Assembly: GCF_036010665.1 (NCBI RefSeq)
Contig: NZ_CP108581.1
Span: forward strand, 7,249,501 to 7,313,500
DNA length: 64,000 nt
Reading direction: 5' to 3'
From: Microbispora sp. NBC_01189
GTDB taxonomy: Bacteria; Actinomycetota; Actinomycetes; Streptosporangiales; Streptosporangiaceae
The notes beneath the pieces are model-generated. The model did no database searches. It worked only from the letters and a program-made list of their open reading frames with translations, and was not told the origin of the DNA. Within the stretch, counting starts at the first letter, position 1. Each line of letters opens with the position of its first letter. Shown piece by piece: positions 18,104 through 26,176 of this stretch. The translations under genes and the position numbers were made by a program.

Positions 18104-18144
18104 CCAATTTCGCCGATTGGCCCTTTTATGGCAAGCCATTGGCC
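18104..18144. promoter_or_regulatory. Candidate MocR operator array
   Basis: Two ATTGGCC direct repeats (18116-18122 and 18138-18144) are 22 bp apart, two helical turns. An inverted CCAAT lies at 18104-18108. They fill the gap between the divergent mocR and yczE-like starts. MocR regulators commonly bind direct plus inverted half-sites of this kind. Confidence 0.6.
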
Positions 18145-18162
18145 TGCACCATTAAGCCCACT

Positions 18163-18801
18163 ATGACCGAACTCTCCCTTTCGCACCCCCGCTCGCTCAC
18201 GTTCCGGCTCGTCCGTCTCTATGTCGGTCTGGCGCTCTACGGCGGCGGGATCGCGCTGCTCGTCGAGTCGGGTCTGGGCCTCGATCCCTGGGAGGTCTTC
18301 CACCAGGGCCTCTCAATGCGCACCGGCTGGTCGATCGGCATGTGCATCAACCTGGTGGGCGCGCTGGTGCTGCTGCTGTGGATCCCGCTGCGGCAGCGGC
18401 CCGGCCTCGGCACGATCAGCAACGTGCTGGTGGTGGGCACGAGCGCCGACGTCGTGATGTGGCTGGTGCCCGCGCCCGCCGCGTGGCCGGTCCAGTGGAC
18501 CTTCCTGCTGGGCGGGATCGTGGCCATCGCCGCCGCCTCCGGGCTCTACATCCACGCCGGCTTCGGCCCGGGGCCGCGCGACGGCCTGATGACCGGCCTG
18601 CACCGGATGGGCCTGTCGATCCGGCTCGCCCGTACGCTCGTCGAGCTCACCGTGCTCGCCGCCGGCTGGCTGCTCGGCGGCACCGCCGGGATCGGCACCG
18701 TCGTCTTCGCCCTGGCGATCGGCCCGCTGACGCAGGTCTTCATGAAGCTGTGGGCCCCGGCCGGGGTCACCGCCCGGTCACCGGGTACGCAGCCGTCATG
18801 A
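18163..18801 (+). CDS. YczE/YitT-family membrane protein
   Basis: 212 aa with about five hydrophobic helices. It opens with LVRLYVGLALYGGGIALLVES followed by GLGLDPWEVFHQGL; the LGLDPWEVFHQGL and GFGPGPRDGLMTGL segments are characteristic of the YczE group. Function of the family is not firmly established; it is repeatedly found next to MocR regulators and is presumed a membrane transporter or permease-like protein. Start at 18163 is the first ATG after the operator repeats; there is no good ribosome-binding site, so leaderless or weak initiation is possible. Confidence 0.8.
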   Translation: MTELSLSHPRSLTFRLVRLYVGLALYGGGIALLVESGLGLDPWEVFHQGLSMRTGWSIGMCINLVGALVLLLWIPLRQRPGLGTISNVLVVGTSADVVMWLVPAPAAWPVQWTFLLGGIVAIAAASGLYIHAGFGPGPRDGLMTGLHRMGLSIRLARTLVELTVLAAGWLLGGTAGIGTVVFALAIGPLTQVFMKLWAPAGVTARSPGTQPS

Positions 18802-18825
18802 CGCGCCGCGCGGGGAGGTGAGCGC

Positions 18826-20616
18826 ATGCGGATCGAGGACTACGCCCTCGTCGGGGACACGCAGTCGGCCGCCCTCGTCGGCCGGGACGGCTCGGTCGAC
18901 TGGCTGTGCCTGCCGCGCTTCGACTCCCCCTCGTGCTTCGCCCGCCTGCTCGGCGACGAGTCCAACGGCTTCTGGCGCCTGGCCGCCGCGGGACGGGACA
19001 CGGCCCCCCGGCGGGCGTACGTCGGCGACTCGCTGGTGCTCGCGACCGTCTGGGAGACCTCCACCGGGACGGCCAGGGTGCTCGATTTCATGCCGGTCCG
19101 GTCCGGCAACCCGGACCTGGTGCGGGTGGTCGAGGGCCTGTCGGGGACCGTCGAGATGACGACCGAGATCCGCATCCGCTTCGACTACGGCCGCATCGTG
19201 CCCTGGGTCCGCCGTACGGGCGGCCACCTGCACGCGGTCGGCGGGCCCGACTCGGTCTGGATCCACTCCCCCGTCCACCTGCGGGGAAGCGACTACCGGC
19301 ACCAGGCCGCCTTCACCGTCGCCGCGGGGGACCTGGTGCCGTTCGTGTTCACCTGGCACCCCTCCCACCAGCCGCGGCCGAAGGCCATCGACCCTCTCGC
19401 CGAACTCGGCCTGACCGTCCGGCTGTGGCAGGACTGGGCCGCGCGCTGCGGCTACCGCGGCCCGTGGCGCGACGCCGTGGTCCGGTCGCTGATCACGCTC
19501 AAGGCCCTGACGTACAGCCCCACGGGCGGGATCGTCGCGGCGCCGACCACGTCGCTGCCCGAGCATCTCGGCGGGGTGCGCAACTGGGACTACCGCTACT
19601 GCTGGCTCCGCGACGCCGCGATGACGCTCGACGCGCTCCTGCGGGCCGGGTACGTCGAGGAGGCCCACGCCTGGCGCGTGTGGCTGCTGCGCGCCATCGC
19701 CGGCCGCCCCGAGGACCACCAGATCATGTACGGCGTGGCCGGTGAGCGCCGCCTGCCGGAGATGACGCTCGACTGGCTGCCCGGGTACGAGGGATCCCGG
19801 CCCGTCCGCATCGGAAACGGCGCCGCCGGTCAGTTCCAGCTCGACGTCTACGGCCAGGTGGTCAACGCCCTCTATCGGGCCCGCAAGAAGGGCATGGCGC
19901 CCGACGACTACATCTGGGCGCTGCTGGTGAAAGGGGCCGAGTTCCTTGAACACAACTGGGACCGGCCCGACGAGGGGCTGTGGGAGGTGCGCGGGCCGCG
20001 CCGCCACTTCGTCCACTCCAAGATCATGGCGTGGCTCGCCATGGACCGCATGACCCGAGGCGCCGCGGAACTGGGCCGTACCGGGCCGTTCGAGCGGTGG
20101 AGCGCGCTGCGCGACCGCATCCACGCGGAGGTCTGCGAGAAGGGCTATGACCCGGTCCGCAACACCTTCACCCAGTCCTACGGCTCAACCGAACTCGACG
20201 CCGCACTCCTGCAGATCCCCATCGTCGGCTTCCTGCCCCCCGACGACCCCCGCGTCACCGGCACCATCGACGCCGTCGAACGCGAACTCATGACCGACGG
20301 CTTCGTCCTGCGCTACCCCACCGCCGACCACAACCCCGCCGACCACAACCCCGTCGACGGCCTCCCCGGCGGCGAAGGCGCCTTCCTCGCCTGCAGCTTC
20401 TGGCTCGCCGAAGCCCGCGCCCTCACCGGCCGCCACACCGAAGCCGTCGAACTCTTCGAACGCCTCATCGCCCTCACCAACGACGTCGGCCTCCTCGCCG
20501 AGGAATACGACCCCCGCACCCACCGCCAACTCGGCAACTTCCCCCAAGCCTTCAGCCACATCCACCTGATCCACACCGCCCAGGCGCTGAGCGGCGCGGC
20601 CCCTATACCTCGGTAG
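18826..20616 (+). CDS. GH15-family glycoside hydrolase, copy 1 (trehalase/glucoamylase-like)
   Basis: 596 aa, ATG behind GGGGAGG. An N-terminal beta domain (from MRIEDYALVGD) precedes the (alpha/alpha)6 catalytic domain. GH15 motifs: NWDYRYCWLRDAAMTLDALL, DEGLWEVRG (general acid region) and AEEYDP (general base region). In mycobacteria a relative of this type hydrolyses trehalose; glucoamylase or isomaltose activity cannot be excluded. No signal peptide, so cytoplasmic. It is a close paralogue of 21342-23111; the last 423 bp before the final ~15 codons are identical between them and use different codons from the rest of the gene. Confidence 0.9.
   Translation: MRIEDYALVGDTQSAALVGRDGSVDWLCLPRFDSPSCFARLLGDESNGFWRLAAAGRDTAPRRAYVGDSLVLATVWETSTGTARVLDFMPVRSGNPDLVRVVEGLSGTVEMTTEIRIRFDYGRIVPWVRRTGGHLHAVGGPDSVWIHSPVHLRGSDYRHQAAFTVAAGDLVPFVFTWHPSHQPRPKAIDPLAELGLTVRLWQDWAARCGYRGPWRDAVVRSLITLKALTYSPTGGIVAAPTTSLPEHLGGVRNWDYRYCWLRDAAMTLDALLRAGYVEEAHAWRVWLLRAIAGRPEDHQIMYGVAGERRLPEMTLDWLPGYEGSRPVRIGNGAAGQFQLDVYGQVVNALYRARKKGMAPDDYIWALLVKGAEFLEHNWDRPDEGLWEVRGPRRHFVHSKIMAWLAMDRMTRGAAELGRTGPFERWSALRDRIHAEVCEKGYDPVRNTFTQSYGSTELDAALLQIPIVGFLPPDDPRVTGTIDAVERELMTDGFVLRYPTADHNPADHNPVDGLPGGEGAFLACSFWLAEARALTGRHTEAVELFERLIALTNDVGLLAEEYDPRTHRQLGNFPQAFSHIHLIHTAQALSGAAPIPR
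20149..20571 (+). repeat. 423-bp identical block, copy 1
   Basis: Identical by line-by-line comparison to 22665-23087 (constant offset 2516). The base before it (T/C in Tyr codon) and the triplet after it (CAC/AAT) differ. It acts as a long direct repeat flanking the snapalysin gene. Confidence 0.93.
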
Positions 20617-20679
20617 TAGGGGGAAAGTGGCCTGTCCCCGGCGGGCACGGCCGCGCGTACGGTGACGGCAGCCCCACCC

Positions 20680-20691
20680 GAGGCGCGCCTC
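20680..20691. promoter_or_regulatory. 12-bp palindrome upstream of snapalysin
   Basis: GAGGCGCGCCTC, a perfect palindrome about 33 bp before the start codon. Candidate operator only; high GC makes such palindromes fairly easy to find by chance. Confidence 0.3.
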
Positions 20692-20723
20692 GCGGTGGCA
20701 ACCCCCCGATCGAGGAGACCCCG

Positions 20724-21314
20724 ATGCGCCTGTCACGGTTCCTCCGCGCCCTCCCTGCCCTGGTCCTGGGCCTGGTTGTGGGACTCGTCCTGCTGTCGCC
20801 CGTGCCGTCCGCCCACGCAGGGGCGAGCGGGTTGAGCACAGTGAGCGCGGTGCGCGTGCTCCGTTACGACGCCAGCCGGGCGGCCGAGTTCCGCACGGTG
20901 ATCGACCAGGCGGCCCAGGTGTGGAACGCCAGTGTCACCAACGTCCGGCTCGTGGCGGGCACACCGGCCGACTTCACCGTGCTCGCCGACAACGGCTGGC
21001 CGCGCACGAGCCGCACCGGCCTCGGCCGGGGCACCATCTGGATGGGCAGGGAGGCGACGAGCGAGGGCTACTACCCGCTGCGCATCGCCACGCATGAGAT
21101 CGGCCACATCCTCGGCCTGCCCGACCGGCGCACCGGCCTGTGCTCCGACCTGATGTCCGGTTCCAGCGCCCCGGTGAGCTGCACCAACGCCAACCCCAGC
21201 GCGGCGGAGCGCAGCGCGGTCAACGCCAACTTCGCCGGATCGGCCCTGCTCGGCGGATCCGCGGCGCTCTTCGTCGACCGCCCGGACGCCGCGAGCCTCG
21301 CTCCGGCGGCATAG
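20724..21314 (+). CDS. Snapalysin-family secreted metalloprotease (M7)
   Basis: 196 aa. The signal peptide spans about residues 1-32 (MRLSRFLRALPALV..., cleavage after SAHA). The catalytic motif HEIGHILGLPD (HExxHxxGxxD) is the M7 signature, with Asp as third zinc ligand. Two cysteine-containing segments follow (GLCSDLM, VSCTNANP), likely one disulfide. GAGGAG ribosome-binding site upstream. Snapalysins are small secreted proteases that hydrolyse milk proteins. No adjacent LysR regulator, which often accompanies the family in Streptomyces. The gene lies between two GH15 paralogues and could be lost by recombination between them. Confidence 0.93.
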   Translation: MRLSRFLRALPALVLGLVVGLVLLSPVPSAHAGASGLSTVSAVRVLRYDASRAAEFRTVIDQAAQVWNASVTNVRLVAGTPADFTVLADNGWPRTSRTGLGRGTIWMGREATSEGYYPLRIATHEIGHILGLPDRRTGLCSDLMSGSSAPVSCTNANPSAAERSAVNANFAGSALLGGSAALFVDRPDAASLAPAA

Positions 21315-21341
21315 GAGCCATCCCCCGGGTAGCGTGGCGGG

Positions 21342-23111
21342 ATGCGGATCGAGGACTACGCCCTCGTGGGCGACATGCAGTCGGCCGCCCTCGTCGGCCG
21401 GGACGGCTCGGTCGACTGGCTGTGCCTGCCGCGCTTCGACTCCCCCTCGTGCTTCGCCAAGCTGCTCGGCGACGAGTCCAACGGCTTCTGGCGCCTGGCC
21501 CCCACCGGCCACGAGGAGGCGACCCGCCGGGCGTACGCCGGGGACACGCTGGTCCTGGAGACCGTCTGGGAGACCTCCACCGGCGTGGTCAAGGTGATCG
21601 ACTTCATGCCGCCCCGCTCCGTCAACCCCGATCTCGTACGGATCGTGGAGGGCCTGTCGGGCACGGTCGAGATGAGCACCGAGATCCGCATCCGCTTCGA
21701 CTACGGCCGCATCGTGCCCTGGGTCCGCCGCACCGGCGGCCACCTGCACGCCGTGGGCGGGCCCGACTCGGTCTGGATCCACTCCCCCGTCCACCTGCGG
21801 GGAAGCGACTACCGGCACGAGGCGACCTTCACCGTCTCCGCCGGGGAGCGGGTGCCGTTCGTGTTCACCTGGCACCCCTCCCACCACCCGGAGCCCGAAC
21901 GGATCGATCCCCTGGAGCAGCTTGCCGAGACCACGGCTATGTGGGAGGCGTGGTCGTCCCGGTGCGGCTACCGCGGCCCGTGGCGCGACGCCGTCGTCCG
22001 GTCGCTGATCACCCTCAAGGCCCTGACCTACAGCCCGACCGGCGGGATCGTCGCGGCGCCGACCACGTCGCTGCCCGAGCATCTCGGCGGGGTGCGCAAC
22101 TGGGACTACCGCTACTGCTGGCTGCGCGACGCCGCGATGACGCTCGACGCGCTGACCGGCTCGGGGTACGTCGAGGAGGCCGACGCCTGGCGCTCCTGGC
22201 TGCTGCGCGCCATCGCCGGCCGCCCGGAGGACATCCAGGTCCTGTACGGCGTGGCCGGCGAGCGCCGCCTGCCGGAGACGACGCTCGACTGGCTGTCCGG
22301 CTACGAGGGGTCCCGGCCGGTGCGGATCGGCAACGGCGCGGCCACGCAACTCCAGCTCGACATCTACGGGGAGGTCATGAGCGCGTTGTACGAGGCGCGC
22401 AAGCAGGGCATGCCGCCCGACGACCACGCCTGGGCGATGATCACCGCGTTGATGAGGTTCTTCGAGCACAACTGGGACCAGCCCGACGAGGGGCTGTGGG
22501 AGGTGCGCGGGCCGCGCCGCCACTTCGTCCACTCCAAGGTGATGGCCTGGGTCGCGGCCGACCGCATGGTCCGGGTGATCGAGGAGCTGGGCCGGGAGGG
22601 CGACGTGGAGCGGTGGAGCGCGCTGCGCGACCGCATCCACGCGGAGGTCTGCGAGAAGGGCTACGACCCGGTCCGCAACACCTTCACCCAGTCCTACGGC
22701 TCAACCGAACTCGACGCCGCACTCCTGCAGATCCCCATCGTCGGCTTCCTGCCCCCCGACGACCCCCGCGTCACCGGCACCATCGACGCCGTCGAACGCG
22801 AACTCATGACCGACGGCTTCGTCCTGCGCTACCCCACCGCCGACCACAACCCCGCCGACCACAACCCCGTCGACGGCCTCCCCGGCGGCGAAGGCGCCTT
22901 CCTCGCCTGCAGCTTCTGGCTCGCCGAAGCCCGCGCCCTCACCGGCCGCCACACCGAAGCCGTCGAACTCTTCGAACGCCTCATCGCCCTCACCAACGAC
23001 GTCGGCCTCCTCGCCGAGGAATACGACCCCCGCACCCACCGCCAACTCGGCAACTTCCCCCAAGCCTTCAGCCACATCCACCTGATCAATACGGCGCTGG
23101 CGCTCCGGTAG
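21342..23111 (+). CDS. GH15-family glycoside hydrolase, copy 2
   Basis: 589 aa, same domain order and motifs as copy 1 (MRIEDYALVGD, NWDYRYCWLRDAAM, DEGLWEVRG, AEEYDP). The ribosome-binding site is weaker (GGCGGG close to ATG). It differs mainly between residues 45-90, 180-215 and 320-420 and lacks the last few residues of copy 1. The 3' block 22665-23087 is identical to copy 1, a sign of gene conversion. Cytoplasmic by lack of a signal peptide. The two enzymes may have diverged in substrate preference through their central parts while sharing the C-terminal helices. Confidence 0.9.
   Translation: MRIEDYALVGDMQSAALVGRDGSVDWLCLPRFDSPSCFAKLLGDESNGFWRLAPTGHEEATRRAYAGDTLVLETVWETSTGVVKVIDFMPPRSVNPDLVRIVEGLSGTVEMSTEIRIRFDYGRIVPWVRRTGGHLHAVGGPDSVWIHSPVHLRGSDYRHEATFTVSAGERVPFVFTWHPSHHPEPERIDPLEQLAETTAMWEAWSSRCGYRGPWRDAVVRSLITLKALTYSPTGGIVAAPTTSLPEHLGGVRNWDYRYCWLRDAAMTLDALTGSGYVEEADAWRSWLLRAIAGRPEDIQVLYGVAGERRLPETTLDWLSGYEGSRPVRIGNGAATQLQLDIYGEVMSALYEARKQGMPPDDHAWAMITALMRFFEHNWDQPDEGLWEVRGPRRHFVHSKVMAWVAADRMVRVIEELGREGDVERWSALRDRIHAEVCEKGYDPVRNTFTQSYGSTELDAALLQIPIVGFLPPDDPRVTGTIDAVERELMTDGFVLRYPTADHNPADHNPVDGLPGGEGAFLACSFWLAEARALTGRHTEAVELFERLIALTNDVGLLAEEYDPRTHRQLGNFPQAFSHIHLINTALALR
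22665..23087 (+). repeat. 423-bp identical block, copy 2
   Basis: Partner of 20149-20571. Glu codons inside it are GAA in 9 of 10 cases and Leu codons mostly CTC, whereas the upstream parts of both genes use mostly GAG and CTG. Confidence 0.93.
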
Positions 23112-23129
23112 CCGTCAGTGCGTCTCAGG

Positions 23130-24119
23130 TCAGGGCGTCTCAGGCAGCGGGCCGTCGGCGTGCGGGACCCGCTCGGCGGGGATGACGCCCAGGCGTCCGG
23201 CCTGGTAGTCCTCCATCGCCTGGATGATCTCGGCGCGGGTGTTCATCACGAACGGGCCGTAGTGCGCGACCGGCTCGCGGATCGGCCGCCCGCCGAGGAG
23301 CAGCACCTCCAGTGCGGGCTCGGCCTGCGGCTGGGCGGTGTCCGCGGCGAGGGTCAGCGACCCGCCCGGGCCGAAGAGTGCGAGCTGCCCCTTGCGGACC
23401 GGCCGCCGCTCGGCGCCCACGGAGCCCTGACCGGCCAGCACGTAGGCGAGGGCGTTGAAGTCCGGGTTCCAGGGCAGGTCAAGCCGGGCGCCCGGGCTGA
23501 CGGTCGCGTGCACCATCGTGATCGGGGTGAACGTGACGCCGGGGCCGGCGTGCCCGTCCAGGTCTCCGGCGATGACCCGGAGCAGCGCGCCGCCGTCGGC
23601 CGAGGCGAGCAGGGCCGCCTCGCGCCCCCGGATGTCCTGGTAGCGGGGCAGGTGGAACTTGTGCGCGCGGGGGAGGTTGACCCACAGCTGGATGCCGTGG
23701 AAGAGCCCGCCCGAGACCACCAGGTGCTCCGGCGGCTTCTCGATGTGCAGCAGGCCGGACCCGGCGGTCATCCACTGGGTGTCGCCGTTGGTGATGACGC
23801 CGCCGCCTCCGTTCGAGTCCTGGTGCTCGAAGACGCCGTCGATGATGTAGGTGACCGTCTCGAAGCCGCGGTGCGGGTGCCACGGCGTGCCCTTCGGCTC
23901 GCCGGGGGCGTACTCGACCTCGCCCATCTGGTCCATGTGGATGAACGGGTCGAGCAGCGACTGCGGCACCCCGGCGAACGCGCGCCGTACGGGGAAGCCC
24001 TCGCCTTCGAAACCGCTGGGGGCGGTCGTCACCGACCGTACGGGGCGGGGTCCGGCGACGGCCGGATCGGGTGCGGCGACGCGGGGCAGGGTCAGGGTGT
24101 CTGCGGTGACGGCGGGCAT
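23130..24119 (-). CDS. Pirin family protein
   Basis: 329 aa from ATG 24119 with GGAGAGG 5 nt upstream. The N-terminal cupin carries the metal ligands of pirins: HPHRGFETVTY (two His), a further His in GSGLLHIEKPPEHL and a Glu. RSVTTAP and FDHMDQMG-like DPFIHMDQMG are typical. Bacterial pirins are Fe-binding cupins; some have quercetinase activity and some regulate metabolism. A strong inverted repeat lies just upstream (24141-24163), so a MarR-type repressor encoded elsewhere may control it. No such regulator is adjacent. Confidence 0.93.
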   Translation of the reverse strand: MPAVTADTLTLPRVAAPDPAVAGPRPVRSVTTAPSGFEGEGFPVRRAFAGVPQSLLDPFIHMDQMGEVEYAPGEPKGTPWHPHRGFETVTYIIDGVFEHQDSNGGGGVITNGDTQWMTAGSGLLHIEKPPEHLVVSGGLFHGIQLWVNLPRAHKFHLPRYQDIRGREAALLASADGGALLRVIAGDLDGHAGPGVTFTPITMVHATVSPGARLDLPWNPDFNALAYVLAGQGSVGAERRPVRKGQLALFGPGGSLTLAADTAQPQAEPALEVLLLGGRPIREPVAHYGPFVMNTRAEIIQAMEDYQAGRLGVIPAERVPHADGPLPETP

Positions 24120-24140
24120 GGCCACCTCTCCTGGTTTAAA

Positions 24141-24163
24141 GTTCAACTTCTTACGCGTTGAAC
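24141..24163 (-). promoter_or_regulatory. Inverted-repeat operator before pirin gene
   Basis: Perfect 7-bp arms GTTCAAC (24141-24147) and GTTGAAC (24157-24163) with a 9-nt spacer, next to TTTAAA, 22 bp upstream of the start. TTGAA-type half-sites are usual for MarR/DUF24-like repressors of pirin genes; the regulator is not known. Confidence 0.65.
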
Positions 24164-24221
24164 CAAGCCCGCCCGCAGGACATTCCCCGCAGCCCAGGAC
24201 CGGCGGCTCAGGAACGAACGC

Positions 24222-25127
24222 TCAGGACCGGCCGGCGATGCGGGCGAGGAGCCGGGCGAACTCCGGCGGCGGCGCGACGACGAGCCGGGTCTGCCCGTCG
24301 TGGCTGATCAGGTCGGCCTGGATGCGGGTCAGCTTGCCCCTGCGCCACCAGTACACGTGCGGGCTGAGCCCGTCGGCGTGGCCGGCGTGCTCCCGGTGGG
24401 CGAACAGGCGCAGCCGCTCGATCGCCCGCACCACGCCGATCCCGGCCACCGGATGCACCGCGACCAGCCCCCGGTGCGGCAGCACGGCGAGCATGCCGTC
24501 CTCGGGCACGTGCGTGTGGGCGGGCAGGCGGCGCAGGTGGGCGGCCGCGCTGGGCGCGGCCAGCAGCGTGACCTCGGTGCCGCCCAGGTCGAGCCGGGAC
24601 ACCGTGGGCCGCTCGTCGGCCAGGGCGTTGCCCACCGCGACGTCGAGCGCCTCCCCCGGCGGGATCGGCCAGCAGAAGGCCTCCTCGGGGCGGACCGGGC
24701 GGGCGCCGATCGTCAGCACCTCGATCAGGTCGGCGCTCAGGTGGCGGCCGATGATCCGGGAGGGGTCGGGAAAGGCCGGGTCGTCGGCGGCGTGCACCCG
24801 TGTGCGCAGCAGCGGCTTGATCGGCTTGAGGTTGCAGGCGTCGAACGGCTCGCCCGACACGGCGTGGGCCAGGTGCTCGGAGACCAGCATGGGCCAGTCC
24901 TCGCGGGTGCGCCGGGCGGCCTCACGGCGCAGGCCGACGAGGTTCACCACCCGCTCGCGATCGGGGGAGGCCAGCGCCAGTGACGTGCCGTCCGCGGCGA
25001 AGTCGCAGGTGTAGCCCATGGTCTCGGCGACCAGCCCCAGCAGGGAGTCGAGATCGACGTCCTCGACGGCTCTCGGAGCGGGATCGTCCGGCCGCGTCCG
25101 GCTGAGCAGTCGCCGCAAGAGTCCCAA
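24222..25127 (-). CDS. Uncharacterised protein, possibly DUF1444-like
   Basis: 301 aa from a TTG at 25127 supported by AGGGA 7 nt upstream; longer open frame overlaps the next gene and is not favoured. No signal peptide or membrane helix. It has mixed alpha/beta composition with segments such as VGNALADERPTVSRL, LPAHTHVPEDGMLAVLPHRGLVAVHPV and a Trp-Trp near the C-terminus (VYWWRRGKL). The overall pattern (length, PEDGMLAVPxR-like block near the C-terminus) recalls DUF1444/YtpQ, but this is a weak resemblance. Function unknown. Sits between the pirin and LD-carboxypeptidase genes on the same strand. Confidence 0.6.
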   Translation of the reverse strand: MGLLRRLLSRTRPDDPAPRAVEDVDLDSLLGLVAETMGYTCDFAADGTSLALASPDRERVVNLVGLRREAARRTREDWPMLVSEHLAHAVSGEPFDACNLKPIKPLLRTRVHAADDPAFPDPSRIIGRHLSADLIEVLTIGARPVRPEEAFCWPIPPGEALDVAVGNALADERPTVSRLDLGGTEVTLLAAPSAAAHLRRLPAHTHVPEDGMLAVLPHRGLVAVHPVAGIGVVRAIERLRLFAHREHAGHADGLSPHVYWWRRGKLTRIQADLISHDGQTRLVVAPPPEFARLLARIAGRS

Positions 25128-25170
25128 CGCACCATCCCTTCGCCACCGCCCGGGCGCCTCCGGGCGCGTC

Positions 25171-26145
25171 TCAGGTTGCCGCGTCAGAGTCGCGGAATGC
25201 GCCCGAGGCAGGACACAGTTTCGTATCAATGGCCACAATTGTCTCAAACCACATGCTCAGTTGTGGTGATCCATGCCCCACGGGAAGCCCCGCGAGGACC
25301 GGCACACCCAGGGGCGACAGGCGTTCGGCCAGCATCGGCAGCGGGTCGCCGCAGTCCACCCACGACCCGAGCACGATCCCCGCCGCGCCGTCCAGGCAGC
25401 CCGCCTGGAGCAGTTGCGTCACCATCCGGTCGATCCGGTACGGCTCCTCGGTCACGTCCTCCAGCAGGACGATCCGGCCCTCCCCCCGCACCTCCCCCCG
25501 CATCGCGTACGGCGTGCCGCACAGGGCGGCGAGCAGGGCGAGGTTGCCCCCCGTGAGCCGCCCCTCGGCCCGTCCCGGCACGATGACGCGGTCGCCCGTG
25601 ATCGGGGCGGGCGTGCCGCCCTCGAACAGTGCCTGCCGCAGGTGGGCGAACGTGACCGGTTCCGGCCCCCCGGGATCGCTGATCGTCGCGCAGGCCGGCA
25701 TCGGCCCGAAGAGCGTGGCCAGGCCGAGCCTGTCGGCGAAGGCCCGGTGCAGCGCGGTGACGTCGCTCGACCCGAGCAGGATCTTGGGACCGGCCGCCGC
25801 CATGGCGTCCCAGTCGAGCAGCCCGAGCAGCCGGGTCACGCCGTAGCCGCCCCTCGCGCAGATGACGGCCGCCACCCCGGGGTCGCACCAGGCCGCCTGG
25901 AGATCGGCGGCGCGCGCGGCGTCGGGCCCCGCGAGATAGCCCTCCCGGGCCCGCACCGACGCTCCGTGCACGACCCGCAGGCCCAGCTCCTCCAGGACCG
26001 CCCCGCCGCGCTCCAGCCGTACGGGATCCACCGGGCCGGCGGGCGCGACCAGCGCGACGGTGTCTCCCGGCCGCAGCCGCCGGGGCGCCTCCGGTACCGT
26101 TACCGAGGCGACACCCCCCGGCCCGCCGCGGATGCGCTCGCTCAC
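25171..26145 (-). CDS. LD-carboxypeptidase (peptidase S66)
   Basis: 324 aa, GTG start. S66 motifs: RGGYGVTRLL, the nucleophile serine in LLGSSDVTAL, the catalytic Glu in LLEDVTEEPYRIDRM and the His in PVGHGSPQ. The enzyme removes the terminal D-Ala from murein tetrapeptides or cleaves related L,D-bonds (microcin C self-immunity relatives exist). No signal peptide, so cytoplasmic, suited to peptidoglycan recycling. The last ~30 codons (25171-25270) are AT-rich with TTT, ATT, GAT, AAA and TGT codons, unlike the rest. A 16-bp palindrome covers its start codon. Confidence 0.92.
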   Translation of the reverse strand: MSERIRGGPGGVASVTVPEAPRRLRPGDTVALVAPAGPVDPVRLERGGAVLEELGLRVVHGASVRAREGYLAGPDAARAADLQAAWCDPGVAAVICARGGYGVTRLLGLLDWDAMAAAGPKILLGSSDVTALHRAFADRLGLATLFGPMPACATISDPGGPEPVTFAHLRQALFEGGTPAPITGDRVIVPGRAEGRLTGGNLALLAALCGTPYAMRGEVRGEGRIVLLEDVTEEPYRIDRMVTQLLQAGCLDGAAGIVLGSWVDCGDPLPMLAERLSPLGVPVLAGLPVGHGSPQLSMWFETIVAIDTKLCPASGAFRDSDAAT

Positions 26146-26158
26146 CCTTCAAAGGGTG
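26143..26158. promoter_or_regulatory. 16-bp palindrome between divergent starts
   Basis: CACCCTT-CA-AAGGGTG has perfect 7-bp arms. It includes the complement of the LD-carboxypeptidase GTG start and lies 19 bp before the sulfotransferase start. Candidate operator in a 31-bp divergent gap. Confidence 0.4.
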
Positions 26159-26176
26159 TCAGACTAAGCGGTATCT

